From Paenibacillus helianthi (lineage in GTDB: Bacteria; Bacillota; Bacilli; Paenibacillales; Paenibacillaceae): 64,000 nucleotides of DNA. The translations under genes were made by a program, and so were the position numbers. The stretch spans positions 1 through 64,000 of the forward strand of contig NZ_LVWI01000043.1 in assembly GCF_001909055.1 (NCBI RefSeq), in the 5' to 3' direction. A model generated the notes under the pieces. It was not told the origin of the DNA. It made no database searches and saw only the letters and a program-made list of their open reading frames with translations. Each line of letters starts with the position of its first letter. Positions within the stretch are counted from its first letter, which is position 1. Shown here piece after piece: positions 20,370 to 29,614 of this stretch.

Positions 20370-20559
20370 CCTTACTAAGGCCTGCCATACGGCCGCGTAC
20401 TCGTTAACATTTCGCCCTGCTGTGCATGGTGTTCGCGCGTAATGCGGTCGCTCTACATCCTGTATTTTGGAACATCGCACCGCAGTTGTCTCCCGGGCTA
20501 TTCGAATTCCCTAATTAAAGACGGATTCCAATGTATAAGTGCACATTAGAAATCACAAA
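20370..20559. other. Intergenic stretch between motB and the gcvH terminator
   Basis: I see no gene, promoter or clear hairpin in these 190 bases. An antisense frame entering from motB is a shadow of motB. Confidence 0.5.
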
Positions 20560-20617
20560 AAAGACAGACCTCACACATTAGTAACACGAAATGCGATGTG
20601 AAGGCCTGTCTTTATTT
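20557..20617. terminator. Terminator between gcvH and motB, probably bidirectional
   Basis: AAAGACAGaCC-TCACA pairs with TGTGA-aGGcCTGTCTTT around a roughly 18-base loop. A run of T follows on the minus strand (end of gcvH) and TTTATTTTAT on the plus strand. Confidence 0.7.
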
Positions 20618-20649
20618 TATATGCAGAAAACTAGTGTCCGTAGGTTATT

Positions 20650-21042
20650 CTATTCTTCAATCAACTTGCCATAAGCCGCTGCATCCAGCAGTCCAGACGT
20701 GACTTCGGCAAACTCCCCGGTGATTTCCAGTTCAAAAATCCATCCGCCGCTGTAAGGCTGATCGTTAATCAGCTCCGGGCTGGCTTCGAGTGCATCGTTG
20801 ATTCTGGTCACTGTTCCCGATACCGGAGAATAGAGCTCAGATACCGTCTTGACGGATTCGATGCTGCCTACACTGTCGCCAGCCGAGAGGGCCGCACCCA
20901 CTTCAGGAAACTCCACGAATACGATATCGCCAAGCAAATGCTGGGCATGGTCCGTAATTCCGACACGTACTGTGCGCCCTTCACCCTGCTGCGCCCATTC
21001 ATGCTCTTCGCTGTACAACAGGTTGTCTAGCACTTCACTCAT
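20650..21042 (-). CDS. gcvH: Glycine cleavage system H protein
   Basis: The lipoyl carrier of the glycine cleavage system, 130 residues, shuttling the aminomethyl group between P, T and L proteins. The lipoylation lysine is K65 in the context IESVKTVSE; HEWAQ near the N-terminus and GDIVFVEFPEVG are typical. The ATG at 21042 has AGGCGG seven bases upstream. It is transcribed away from gcvT-gcvPA-gcvPB, so the riboswitch does not control it from this position; its own promoter must lie in the 120 bp between the two units. Confidence 0.95.
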   Translation of the reverse strand: MSEVLDNLLYSEEHEWAQQGEGRTVRVGITDHAQHLLGDIVFVEFPEVGAALSAGDSVGSIESVKTVSELYSPVSGTVTRINDALEASPELINDQPYSGGWIFELEITGEFAEVTSGLLDAAAYGKLIEE

Positions 21043-21166
21043 TCTTAAGCCGCCTCTTTTCCAAATTTGGAGTTATAAAATTAGTTATAGACTAAGTTAT
21101 TGCGCCGCTCAATGTCAATATAACTGACAGGAAAATAAAATTTGTCATCTTTTTGACGTTTTTTTG

Positions 21167-21196
21167 TTGACATCGGAGTTGTATACCCGCTTTAAT
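21167..21196 (+). promoter_or_regulatory. Promoter of the gcv riboswitch operon
   Basis: A perfect TTGACA (21167-21172) and TTTAAT (21191-21196) are 18 bp apart and lie about 40 bp before the riboswitch. Confidence 0.6.
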
Positions 21197-21236
21197 GGAG
21201 TCAGTAGAAAACAATACGGTTTGCGAATGATGGCAT

Positions 21237-21432
21237 AGGGAGAGACTGTCTCTGAGAAGACAGCGCCGAAGGAGTAAGCCCGGGAGGGTGAATCTCTCAG
21301 GCAAAAGGACCTTTGCCGGACGCATCTCTGGAGAGCTATCTGAAACCTGCCCGGCAGGGATTCGGATCACCAACGGGGAAACCTGCGCGCTGGTCAGCAG
21401 GGTAACTCTCAGGTACAAAGGACAGAGCGAAA
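21237..21432 (+). promoter_or_regulatory. Tandem glycine riboswitch
   Basis: Two consecutive glycine aptamers are visible. The first (about 21237-21334) begins GGGAGAGAC and contains GCCGAAGGAGTAAGC and CTCTCAGGCAAAAGGAC, closing with TCTCTGGAGAG. The second (about 21335-21429) contains ACGGGGAAACC and AACTCTCAGGTACAAAGGACAGAG. These are the conserved cores of the gcvT element. It sits immediately before gcvT, where glycine binding normally turns expression on. Confidence 0.95.
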
Positions 21433-21479
21433 GGCTTATATGCGGGTTGTGCATATTTGTCTTTTGCCTGTCCTTTTTC
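21417..21479 (+). terminator. Expression-platform terminator of the glycine riboswitch
   Basis: AAAGGACAG at 21417-21425, which belongs to the 3' side of the second aptamer, can pair with CTGTCCTTT at about 21468-21476, followed by TT. An internal ATATGC/GCATAT stem lies between. Glycine-bound aptamer would sequester AAAGGACAG and prevent the terminator. This is inferred from pairing, not tested. Confidence 0.6.
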
Positions 21480-21507
21480 GCATGTAATCAGACAAGGGAG
21501 TGAGCCG

Positions 21508-22632
21508 ATGGATGCTTTGAAAAGAACACCTTTTTACGACCTCTACTCCGCCTATGCGGAGTCCAGATGTATTGATTTCGGCGGCTGGGAGCTGCCGGTG
21601 CAATTCACGGGAATCGTGAAGGAGCATGAGGCTGTACGCCGGCAGGCCGGACTGTTCGATGTATCGCATATGGGCGAATTCATGGTCAGCGGCAACGGCT
21701 CGGAAGCCTTTCTGCAGCGGATGACCACCAATGATGTCAGCCGTCTTCAGGATGGCGGTGCGCAGTACACCCTGATGCTCTACCCAAGCGGTGGGGTAGT
21801 CGATGATCTTCTGGTCTACCGACTGGCCGAAGAGCGTTACATGCTGGTCGTCAATGCCTCCAATATCGACAAGGACTTCCAGTGGCTGCAGGAGCATCTC
21901 ACAGATGAATTCAGCGGTGTGACGCTAAACAATGTCTCCGATGAAACGCTGCTGCTTGCGTTGCAAGGCCCTCTGGCTGAGACGATTCTGGCCGAAGTAA
22001 CCTCAGCGCCCATTACGGAGCTTGCACCGTTTCATTTCATCGAGCGCGCTGTAGTCTGCGGCGTAGAGGTTCTGCTCTCCCGGACCGGATATACCGGTGA
22101 GGACGGTTTTGAACTGTACGCGCCACTGGATACGGCAGCTGTGCTGTGGAACGGCCTGCTTGCGGCAGGCGCTCCGCACGGTCTGACTCCCGCCGGACTC
22201 GGTGCACGCGATACGCTTCGTTTCGAAGCGAAGCTGCCGCTGTACGGCCAAGAGCTGTCGGCGGACATTACACCGCTGGAAGCGGGAGTCCAGTTCTTTG
22301 TGAAGCTGGACAAAGCCAGCTTCATCGGCAAGGACGCACTGGTGAAGCAGAAGGAAGCCGGACTGCCCCGCCGCCTCGTGGGCCTGGAAATGATTGACCG
22401 AGGGATTCCGCGCTCGCATTATCCGGTCTATGCGGATGGTGTGAAGATCGGTGAGGTCACGACAGGCACACAGTCGCCAACGCTAAAACGCAATTTGGGT
22501 CTGGCCCTGCTGGACGCCGCCTATGCGGAGCTTGGAACAGAGGTATACGTGGAGATCCGCGGCAAACAGCTTAAGGCAGCCGTGGTCAAAGCGCCATTCT
22601 ATAAAAAGAGCCAAGGAGTGAAGCCGCAATGA
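21508..22632 (+). CDS. gcvT: Aminomethyltransferase (glycine cleavage T protein)
   Basis: Transfers the one-carbon unit from the lipoyl arm of GcvH to tetrahydrofolate, releasing ammonia; 374 residues, normal length. Typical motifs: [10 protein letters not shown] at the start, FDVSHMGEF (about residue 51), LLALQGP and [14 protein letters not shown], with the conserved Asp of the folate site in the LFDVSHM region and [18 protein letters not shown]. The open frame extends upstream to 21457, but ATG 21508 follows AGGGAG at good spacing and lies after the riboswitch platform. It overlaps gcvPA by four bases. Confidence 0.95.
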   Translation: MDALKRTPFYDLYSAYAESRCIDFGGWELPVQFTGIVKEHEAVRRQAGLFDVSHMGEFMVSGNGSEAFLQRMTTNDVSRLQDGGAQYTLMLYPSGGVVDDLLVYRLAEERYMLVVNASNIDKDFQWLQEHLTDEFSGVTLNNVSDETLLLALQGPLAETILAEVTSAPITELAPFHFIERAVVCGVEVLLSRTGYTGEDGFELYAPLDTAAVLWNGLLAAGAPHGLTPAGLGARDTLRFEAKLPLYGQELSADITPLEAGVQFFVKLDKASFIGKDALVKQKEAGLPRRLVGLEMIDRGIPRSHYPVYADGVKIGEVTTGTQSPTLKRNLGLALLDAAYAELGTEVYVEIRGKQLKAAVVKAPFYKKSQGVKPQ

Positions 22633-23981
22633 AGCACCGTTATCTGCCGATGACCGAGCAAGACCGCAAGGAGATGATGGAGGCTGTAGGGATTCAGTCC
22701 GTGGAGGAGCTGTTCGCCGACATCCCGCAAGCTATCCGTTATCAGGGAACGATGCCGATGTCAGAAGCACTTGATGAATACGCGCTGCTGCGCCATATGA
22801 AGGAGCTGTCCGACAAAAATACCAGCTTCGACACTCACGCCAGCTTCCTCGGTGCTGGGCTCTATGACCATAATATCCCTGTTGTCATTAACCATGTGAT
22901 TTCCCGCTCGGAGTTTTATACCGCCTATACCCCTTACCAGCCGGAGATCAGCCAAGGTGAGCTGCAGGCGATCTTCGAATTCCAGTCCTATATCTGCGAG
23001 CTGACCGGCATGAAAGTAGCGAATGCCAGTATGTACGACGGCGCGACCGCCTTCTCGGAAGCTGCGGTGCTTGCCGCCGGTGCGACAAAACGCAAAAAGC
23101 TGATCGTCTCCCGCACCGTCCATCCCGAAGCACGTCAGGTACTGCGTACCTCAGCGGGTGCATGGGGCCTGGATGTTGTGGAGATTGACTACACAAACGG
23201 AGTAACGGATCAGGCCAAGCTAGCCGCCGCAATTGACGGCGACACAGCAGCCGTGCTGGTACAGTCGCCGAACTTCTTCGGCGCCATTGAGGACCTTGGT
23301 GCGATGGAGCCGCTGATCCATGCCGTGAAAGGCCTGCTCGTGGTCAGTGCCAATCCGCTGGCGCTAGGCATTCTCGAAACGCCGGGCAAGCTTGGCGCAG
23401 ACATTGTTGTCGGTGACGCCCAGCCGCTCGGCATTCCCGCTTCACTCGGTGGTCCTACCTGCGGCTTCTTCGCCGTAGCCGAACCCCTCATGCGCCGCAT
23501 GCCGGGCCGGATCGTCGGACAGACTGTTGACCGTAACGGCAAACGCGGTTTCGTGCTGACACTGCAGGCACGCGAGCAGCATATCCGCCGCGAAAAAGCC
23601 ACTTCCAACATCTGCTCCAACCAGGCGCTGCTCGCACTGTGCGCTTCCGTCTACCTGTCCGTCATGGGCAAAGAAGGCATGCGCGAGGTTGGGGAGCTCA
23701 ACATCCGCAAGAGCCATTATGCAGCCACCAAGCTGGGCGAATTAACGGGCGCAGCCTCAGCGTTCACGGCACCGTTCTTCAATGAATTTGTTCTGAAACT
23801 GCCAGAAGGCTCCAGCGTCAGCGAGATCAATTCCAGGCTATTGAAGGAAGGCTACCTCGGCGGCTATGATCTGGGCCGGGACTATCCTGAATTGAACGGA
23901 CATATGCTGGTCGCTGTCACCGAGAAAAGAAGCAAAACGGAAATTGACCAATTCAAAGTGGCACTGGAGGGCTGTATATGA
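22629..23981 (+). CDS. gcvPA: Glycine dehydrogenase (decarboxylating) subunit 1
   Basis: The alpha subunit of the split P protein, 450 residues, which with GcvPB decarboxylates glycine in a PLP-dependent reaction. The opening [19 protein letters not shown] is typical; [32 protein letters not shown] and GGPTCGFFA are conserved. This half lacks the PLP lysine. The start ATG overlaps the gcvT stop and its end overlaps gcvPB by four bases, so the three genes are translationally coupled. Confidence 0.95.
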   Translation: MKHRYLPMTEQDRKEMMEAVGIQSVEELFADIPQAIRYQGTMPMSEALDEYALLRHMKELSDKNTSFDTHASFLGAGLYDHNIPVVINHVISRSEFYTAYTPYQPEISQGELQAIFEFQSYICELTGMKVANASMYDGATAFSEAAVLAAGATKRKKLIVSRTVHPEARQVLRTSAGAWGLDVVEIDYTNGVTDQAKLAAAIDGDTAAVLVQSPNFFGAIEDLGAMEPLIHAVKGLLVVSANPLALGILETPGKLGADIVVGDAQPLGIPASLGGPTCGFFAVAEPLMRRMPGRIVGQTVDRNGKRGFVLTLQAREQHIRREKATSNICSNQALLALCASVYLSVMGKEGMREVGELNIRKSHYAATKLGELTGAASAFTAPFFNEFVLKLPEGSSVSEINSRLLKEGYLGGYDLGRDYPELNGHMLVAVTEKRSKTEIDQFKVALEGCI

Positions 23982-25438
23982 AACCGGAACAAAGTCTGAT
24001 CTTTGAGCTTAGCCGTCCCGGCCGCACGGCCTATTCCCTGCCCGTGTGTGATGTTCCGCAGGAAGAGAGCATCGATGCCCTGATTCCCGCCGGACTGCTG
24101 AGAAGCGAGCCGGTAGTCTTGCCGGAAGTATCGGAAGTGGATGTCATCCGCCACTATACCGCCCTGTCCCGCCGCAACTTCGGCGTGGACAACGGCTTTT
24201 ATCCGCTCGGCTCCTGCACAATGAAATACAATCCGAAGATCAATGAGGACGTTGCCCGCTTCCCGGGACTGGCCAAGATTCACCCTTACCAGCCGGAAGA
24301 GAGCATTCAGGGTGCCCTTGAACTGATGCATACTCTGCAAAAGGATCTGGCCGCCCTGACCGGCATGGATGCCGTGTCTCTGCAGCCAGCCGCCGGTGCC
24401 CATGGGGAATGGACCGGCCTGATGATGATCCGCGCCTACCATGAGAGCCGCGGCGAGACCCGCTCCAAGGTCATCGTGCCCGATTCCTCGCACGGCACCA
24501 ATCCGGCCAGTGCCTCTGCAGCCGGCCTGGAAACGATAACGATCCCATCGGGCGATAAGGGGATGGTTGACCTTGAAGCGCTGAAAGCAGCTGTCGGCAG
24601 CGATACCGCAGCCCTAATGCTGACCAACCCGAGTACACTCGGATTGTTCGAGTCACAAATCATTGAAATCGCTCAGATCGTACACGAAGCGGGCGGCCTG
24701 CTCTATTACGACGGAGCGAACTCCAATGCGATTATGGGCATTACCCGTCCCGGCGATATGGGCTTCGACGTCGTGCATTTGAATCTGCACAAGACGATGA
24801 GCACCCCGCACGGCGGCGGTGGTCCGGGAGCAGGACCAGTCGGCGTGAAGGCGAAGCTGATTCCGTTCCTGCCACAGCCGACGGTGATCCAAAACGAAGA
24901 CAGCAGCTACTCGCTGAACTTCGGCGGTCCGGAATCCATCGGACGCGTCAAAGCCTTTTACGGCAACTTCGGTATCCTGGTCCGTGCCTATGCCTATATC
25001 CGTACCTACGGGCCGGACGGCCTGCGTGAGGTTTCTGAGAATGCCGTGCTGAACGCCAACTATATGATGCACCGGCTCGCGCCGTATTTTGAAATCCCTT
25101 ATCCGGGTATCTGCAAGCATGAGTTTGTCATGTCCGGCCGAAACCTTAAGCAGTACGGGGTACGGACACTGGATGTGGCTAAGCGGCTACTCGACTTCGG
25201 CTACCACCCGCCAACCGTGTATTTCCCGCTGACGGTAGAGGAATGTATGATGATCGAGCCAACCGAAACCGAAAGCAAGGAAACGCTCGACGGATTCATC
25301 GAAACGATGATCCAGATCGTCAAGGAAGCCCAGGAAACACCGGAAATCGTGATTAATGCTCCGCATACTACGGAGATCAGCCGTCTCGACGAAACACAGG
25401 CTGCGCGGAAACCGGTATTGAATTGTTCTTGCGGCTAA
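23978..25438 (+). CDS. gcvPB: Glycine dehydrogenase (decarboxylating) subunit 2
   Basis: The PLP-bearing subunit of the split P protein, 486 residues. The PLP lysine is in [20 protein letters not shown] (about residue 272). Other family motifs: [26 protein letters not shown] and [12 protein letters not shown]. The last residues (NCSCG) are cysteine-rich, a detail of unknown meaning. It is the last gene of the riboswitch operon and is followed by a strong terminator. Confidence 0.95.
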   Translation: MKPEQSLIFELSRPGRTAYSLPVCDVPQEESIDALIPAGLLRSEPVVLPEVSEVDVIRHYTALSRRNFGVDNGFYPLGSCTMKYNPKINEDVARFPGLAKIHPYQPEESIQGALELMHTLQKDLAALTGMDAVSLQPAAGAHGEWTGLMMIRAYHESRGETRSKVIVPDSSHGTNPASASAAGLETITIPSGDKGMVDLEALKAAVGSDTAALMLTNPSTLGLFESQIIEIAQIVHEAGGLLYYDGANSNAIMGITRPGDMGFDVVHLNLHKTMSTPHGGGGPGAGPVGVKAKLIPFLPQPTVIQNEDSSYSLNFGGPESIGRVKAFYGNFGILVRAYAYIRTYGPDGLREVSENAVLNANYMMHRLAPYFEIPYPGICKHEFVMSGRNLKQYGVRTLDVAKRLLDFGYHPPTVYFPLTVEECMMIEPTETESKETLDGFIETMIQIVKEAQETPEIVINAPHTTEISRLDETQAARKPVLNCSCG

Positions 25439-25470
25439 AGCTGCGCTCTAGCAAACTCTGTGAACGCAAG

Positions 25471-25519
25471 GCGGCTAATCCCGAAGTCATTCCTGGCTTC
25501 GCAGATTAGCCGCTTTTTT
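25471..25519 (+). terminator. Terminator of the gcvT-gcvPA-gcvPB operon
   Basis: GCGGCTAATC and GATTAGCCGC form a perfect 10-bp stem around a 23-base loop with a further CGAAG/CTTCG pairing, followed by seven T. Confidence 0.9.
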
Positions 25520-25523
25520 ACGT

Positions 25524-26330
25524 TCATATGAGCTTTTTGGCAAAATGGGAGCGGTCATTTACATTCATTTTGATATAAATGCTCTTCACTACATTCCGTA
25601 CAGAGCCCTCACTGATCCCCAGCGCGCTCGAGATATGCAGCGCACTTTTGTCCGCCAGCCATAGTGCAGCTACCTCCTTCTCTCTCGCAGTCAGCTTATA
25701 TTCGCCAAACACCGTGTCCCGTCTGAACTTTTGCAGGCTTGCGTTATTAACCATCCGTTTATACGCCACATTATCAGCCAATTGCTGCACGAACGGAATC
25801 GCAAAATCTATCTGCTGACCGGAATCAAAAGAAATATCCACATAACCATGCGTACCCCCGTCCAGAATCAAAGGCGCGCATACACAATTCCAGCTCTGGA
25901 AAGCAGCATCTGTATGCTCCTCTCCCCGCACCACCCCTATAAGGTTCATCTCCATAGCCAGCGAGACCGCATTCAGGCCTGAATACCGTTTGGAGAGGTT
26001 GATACCCGCACTCATACCTGCACGGTCCATGTTCTCCTGAAGGCTTCGTGAAGAGCAGATCAGATCGAGAATCCAGCCCTCTTCATCCGCCAGAAACACA
26101 ACATAAGGAATGGGAATGAACTGGCTGATCGCCACCATCTCTTCCCGCATGGAAGAAACCATCGCTTCACTATATATCGCTTTGTTCTCTTTCACGCAAG
26201 AGACTACTGGAGACTGCAACGGGCTATATGTATCAGATGAATGATTATGGTGAAAAGACGCAGCTTGAGCTGCTGGAAGATCATCCGGCGAACACCACAT
26301 TTTCATCTTGGAATTGAAGGTAGTCAACAC
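25524..26330 (-). CDS. LuxR-type transcriptional regulator with GAF-like sensor domain
   Basis: A regulator of about 268 residues. The C-terminal 60 residues are a LuxR HTH (LTAREKEVAALWLADKSA, then ISSALGISEGSVRNVVKSIY). The N-terminal part, about residues 50-190, looks like a GAF-type sensor (IPIPYVVFLADEEGWILDL; GYVDISFDSGQ), similar in layout to activators with a small-molecule sensor. The frame stays open to 26501, but the upstream part is AT-rich and unlike protein. GGAGG at 26336-26340 lies five bases before GTG 26330 and eight before TTG 26327; I chose GTG. A 9-bp inverted repeat lies just upstream. Its targets are unknown; the adjacent exporter is a candidate. Confidence 0.75.
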   Translation of the reverse strand: MLTTFNSKMKMWCSPDDLPAAQAASFHHNHSSDTYSPLQSPVVSCVKENKAIYSEAMVSSMREEMVAISQFIPIPYVVFLADEEGWILDLICSSRSLQENMDRAGMSAGINLSKRYSGLNAVSLAMEMNLIGVVRGEEHTDAAFQSWNCVCAPLILDGGTHGYVDISFDSGQQIDFAIPFVQQLADNVAYKRMVNNASLQKFRRDTVFGEYKLTAREKEVAALWLADKSALHISSALGISEGSVRNVVKSIYIKMNVNDRSHFAKKLI

Positions 26331-26353
26331 AAACGCCTCCTCGGTTAATGTCG

Positions 26354-26390
26354 TTAGTGAATCCGGAATGATTGTGAATGTATTCACTAA
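26354..26390. promoter_or_regulatory. Candidate operator upstream of the LuxR-type gene
   Basis: TTAGTGAAT (26354-26362) and ATTCACTAA (26382-26390) form a perfect 9-bp inverted repeat; the right arm is also half of a nested palindrome GTGAAT-GT-ATTCAC (26374-26387). The three related half-sites suggest a dimeric regulator, possibly the LuxR protein itself. Confidence 0.5.
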
Positions 26391-26658
26391 TAATAATGAA
26401 TCTATATTTGTTATAGCAATATTTCCTATCTCTATTATAAGCTTACAAGATAACTTAGCCTTGAATAGCAGTAAATATATCATAGGATATTTAAGAGACA
26501 ATTGACAGGGGCTAATCTTACGAATGAACGTTGAAAAATATGAGATCAGAACAAAATGAAACCTGCTAAAAGGAGCAGCCTAGTTAAGCAATGCAGAGGT
26601 ATACAAAAAATATTAAAGCGGCTAACCCGGGTCTGTAATCCAGCCTGCGGCTAGCCTT

Positions 26659-26687
26659 TTGTTCATCATTCGTCATAATCTTATAAA
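26659..26687 (+). promoter_or_regulatory. Candidate promoter of the ABC-2 exporter operon
   Basis: TTGTTC (26659-26664) and TATAAA (26682-26687) are exactly 17 bp apart, 100 bp before the first gene. A weak hairpin (GGCTA...TAGCC followed by TTTT) lies just before it at about 26625-26660. Confidence 0.4.
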
Positions 26688-26786
26688 TTTTTTTACCGTC
26701 CGACCTAAACCGATAGTTTTCGACATCAGCCCGGTGCTATATTTGTTTATACGTCTTTGGAAGTTAGGAATGAAGGAGGTCTATAC

Positions 26787-27803
26787 TTGAGTATTATTGA
26801 AGCCCGCGGGCTGTCCAAATCGTTCATGCAGGCGGTGAAAGAGCCAGGCCTGGCGGGAGCCGTCAAGCATCTGTTCATCCCGAAGCATATCGAGAAGATC
26901 GCAGTGCAGCCGCTGAATCTGAGTGTGGAAGCCGGCGAGACGGTGGCCTATGTGGGGCCGAACGGTGCAGGCAAATCCACCACGATCAAAATGCTGACAG
27001 GCATCCTCATGCCCTCTGCAGGCAGCATTTCTGTAAACGGTATCAATCCTTATAAGAAAAGAATGGAGAACGCCGCGCAGATCGGAGCCGTGTTCGGACA
27101 ACGCACGCAGCTGTGGTGGGATATTCCGATTGTGGAATCCTTTTCGCTGCTGAAGGATATCTATCAGATCCCGGAGCCTGTCTATAAGGCTAATCTGGAT
27201 CAGTTCACGGAGCTGCTGGGCATGAATGAGTTCATCCATCTGTCTGCGCGAAAGCTCTCCCTGGGTCAACGCATGCGTGCGGACCTGGCAGCCGCCTTAC
27301 TACATAACCCGCCGATTCTCTATCTGGATGAACCCACAATTGGACTGGACGTTTCCGTGAAGCAAAAAATCCGCGAGTTCATCAAAAAAATCAATCAGGA
27401 GCAGCAAACCACCGTTATGCTCACTACCCACGATCTCGGCGACATTGAGGATCTGTGCAAACGGCTGATTATCATCGACCACGGCTCCATCATCTATGAC
27501 GGGAGTCTTAGCGAGGTCAAATCCCGCTTTGCCAGAAACCGCGTGATTTTCTTCCAAGTGGGCGTGCCGATGCCGGAGCTGTACAATCTGCTCTCACAGA
27601 CGCCCGGAATGAAGCTGGACCGGCAAAATGAACAGGAATTCTCCGTCTCCTTCGACCGCTATGAATATACGGCCAGTGAAGTGGTCAGCCGGGTGATGAA
27701 GCATGGCGAAGTGATTGACTTCCGCATGGAGGATGCCAACATTGAGCAGGTGATCAAAGCGGTGTACGACGGAAACCTGGACCTTAATCAAAAAGGGGAA
27801 TGA
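26787..27803 (+). CDS. ABC transporter ATP-binding protein (ABC-2 exporter, COG4586-like)
   Basis: The ATPase of an ABC-2 type exporter, 338 residues. Walker A GPNGAGKSTTIKML, signature LSLGQRMRADLAAALLHNP (the typical LSLGQR variant of this family), Walker B ILYLDEPTIGLDV and the H-loop TTHDLGD are present. The N-terminal segment before Walker A is long and includes VKHLFIPKH, as in COG4586 proteins, which are found with two DUF990-type permeases. The start is TTG 26787, with GGAGG seven bases upstream; the frame continues to 26757 without a ribosome binding site. Substrate unknown. Confidence 0.88.
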   Translation: MSIIEARGLSKSFMQAVKEPGLAGAVKHLFIPKHIEKIAVQPLNLSVEAGETVAYVGPNGAGKSTTIKMLTGILMPSAGSISVNGINPYKKRMENAAQIGAVFGQRTQLWWDIPIVESFSLLKDIYQIPEPVYKANLDQFTELLGMNEFIHLSARKLSLGQRMRADLAAALLHNPPILYLDEPTIGLDVSVKQKIREFIKKINQEQQTTVMLTTHDLGDIEDLCKRLIIIDHGSIIYDGSLSEVKSRFARNRVIFFQVGVPMPELYNLLSQTPGMKLDRQNEQEFSVSFDRYEYTASEVVSRVMKHGEVIDFRMEDANIEQVIKAVYDGNLDLNQKGE

Positions 27804-27809
27804 GGAGGT

Positions 27810-28628
27810 GTGACGGCAGCCATGCCCGTAGTCAAGCTCAAGAAATACCGCAGTATTGCCAACCGATCCTTGCAAAATGTTCTATCCTACCGCTTCTCCT
27901 ACGTCGTCACTTTTTTGTCCAATGCGATCAATCTGCTGGCGGTTTATTTTTTGTGGGCAGGCATTTATGGGGGCCGCGAGACAGTGGGCGGATACACCTG
28001 GGATCAGATGAAAACCTATCTGCTAGTCACTTTCCTGGCCAACTCTGTGCTGTCCTGGTACTCGGAAACTGCGATTTCCGGAAAAATCCTCGATGGCAGC
28101 GTTGCCGTAGACTTGCTGAAGCCCATTGATTTTCAAACGGCCCGTTTCTCCGAAACGCTGGGCACAAGCCTGCTGGAAGGCGGTATAAGTACGATTATTC
28201 TGGTGATTTTCTCCTTCTTCATTTCCGGCCTGGCCCTTCCCCATTCTGCGCTCGTCTATGTACTGTTCGCGCTCAGTCTGCTGGGGGCCATTGCGGTGAA
28301 ATTCGGCGTGGTGTATCTGGCAGCCTTGTTGTGCTTCTGGTCCACCGGCTCGATGGGCATTGTCTGGACCCGGATTGCCCTAACCAATCTGCTGTCTGGA
28401 GCCTTGGTGCCTTTGGCCTTTTTCCCCGGCTGGCTGGAACGGACAGCACTGCTGCTTCCGTTTCAGAGTATTATTCACACGCCGACTATGATTTTTCTGG
28501 AGCAGGCTGGAACCTTGGAGAGTCTGAAGCTGATCGGGATTCAATGCTTCTGGGGAGCAGCGCTCTGGATCGCCGGGAAATTCATGTGGAACTGGGCGGT
28601 CCGCCAGGTGACTATTCATGGAGGTTAG
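27810..28628 (+). CDS. ABC-2 family transporter permease (DUF990-like), first
   Basis: A membrane protein of up to 272 residues with about six hydrophobic segments, typical of the COG4587 permease that accompanies COG4586 ATPases. KKYRSIANRSLQNVLSYR at the N-terminus and ISGKILDGSVAVDLLKPIDF are characteristic. The start is uncertain: GTG 27810 sits only one base after AGGAGG, while ATG 27822 is thirteen bases away. It begins six bases after the ATPase gene and is followed by the second permease 18 bases on. Confidence 0.82.
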   Translation: MTAAMPVVKLKKYRSIANRSLQNVLSYRFSYVVTFLSNAINLLAVYFLWAGIYGGRETVGGYTWDQMKTYLLVTFLANSVLSWYSETAISGKILDGSVAVDLLKPIDFQTARFSETLGTSLLEGGISTIILVIFSFFISGLALPHSALVYVLFALSLLGAIAVKFGVVYLAALLCFWSTGSMGIVWTRIALTNLLSGALVPLAFFPGWLERTALLLPFQSIIHTPTMIFLEQAGTLESLKLIGIQCFWGAALWIAGKFMWNWAVRQVTIHGG

Positions 28629-28646
28629 GCGGAAGGAGGGGAAACA

Positions 28647-29444
28647 ATGACGTTGTCACGAATGTTCTATCTATATAAAAGACTCTATATCCAGCAGCTA
28701 AAAGCGATCCTGGAATACAATAAGGACTTCTACATCTTAATGTGTTCTGCCGCTCTGACCCAGGTGCTTGGGTTTGTGTTCCTGTGGGTGATCTATGACC
28801 GGATTCCCGATATTAACGGCTGGCAGTTCTGGGAGGTTACCTTCATGTATGCGATGATTTTTCTGACGGAAGGCATGGGCTCTTTATTCTTCGAGGGCAC
28901 CTGGCGTTTGGGAAGATTGGTCAATCAAGGCGAACTGGACCGTTATCTGCTGCGGCCGGTGCCAGTTGTGCTTCAGGTCTTCTGTACGGGGATCGGCATT
29001 AATGGCCTTGGCAATCTGCTCATCGGCGGAGTGATTATCTGGCAATCGCTGGTTCACAGCCATATCCAGTGGAGCTTCGCCAAAGTGGTTATCCTTATTC
29101 TGCTGCTTTTGACGGCGGTTATCATTCGTGTATCGATCAATCTGGCCGGAAACTCGGCGGCCTTCTGGATTCGCAATGCCGGGAATGCCTTTCCGCTGAT
29201 GGTGCATAATTTGGCCGATTTGGCCAAGTATCCGGTCACTTTGTTTCCGCAGGCAGTGCGGGTGTTTATTTCCACCGTACTGCCATATGCCTTCATCAGC
29301 TTCTATCCGGCGACTTACATTTTCGGCAAAAGCGGGTGGAGCGGCTGGTGGATGCTGGCTCCCGTCGTGGCAGCGGGCAGTGCGGCAGCAGCTTATGGCA
29401 TCTTCCGGTATGGACTCTCGAAATATGAGAGTACCGGCAACTAG
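28647..29444 (+). CDS. ABC-2 family transporter permease (DUF990-like), second
   Basis: A 265-residue permease with about six membrane segments, the COG3694-like partner. The motif LVNQGELDRYLLRPVPVVLQ resembles the ISGKILDG...LLKP region of the first permease, and the pair probably forms a heterodimer. GGAGGGG lies just upstream of ATG 28647. It ends the three-gene operon. No regulator is adjacent on this strand. Confidence 0.82.
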   Translation: MTLSRMFYLYKRLYIQQLKAILEYNKDFYILMCSAALTQVLGFVFLWVIYDRIPDINGWQFWEVTFMYAMIFLTEGMGSLFFEGTWRLGRLVNQGELDRYLLRPVPVVLQVFCTGIGINGLGNLLIGGVIIWQSLVHSHIQWSFAKVVILILLLLTAVIIRVSINLAGNSAAFWIRNAGNAFPLMVHNLADLAKYPVTLFPQAVRVFISTVLPYAFISFYPATYIFGKSGWSGWWMLAPVVAAGSAAAAYGIFRYGLSKYESTGN

Positions 29445-29528
29445 GGGCCTCCAAGGAGACACATCGCCTCTTCGGCAGACCTTCCGGATTCCCCCGCATA
29501 ATTTCATATCGTCCATGCGAAAATATGC

Positions 29529-29562
29529 CAAAGAGCAGTGCGGAAATCCCGCACTGCTCTTT
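29529..29562. terminator. Bidirectional terminator between the ABC-2 exporter and the RND permease
   Basis: AAAGAGCAGTGCGG and CCGCACTGCTCTTT form a near-perfect stem with a small loop between two convergent genes; T runs are short on both sides. Confidence 0.7.
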
Positions 29563-29614
29563 GTATAGCTTCCTTCTTGGGTCAGGCCGCATTTGCTGAT
29601 CTGCCAAGACTTGC

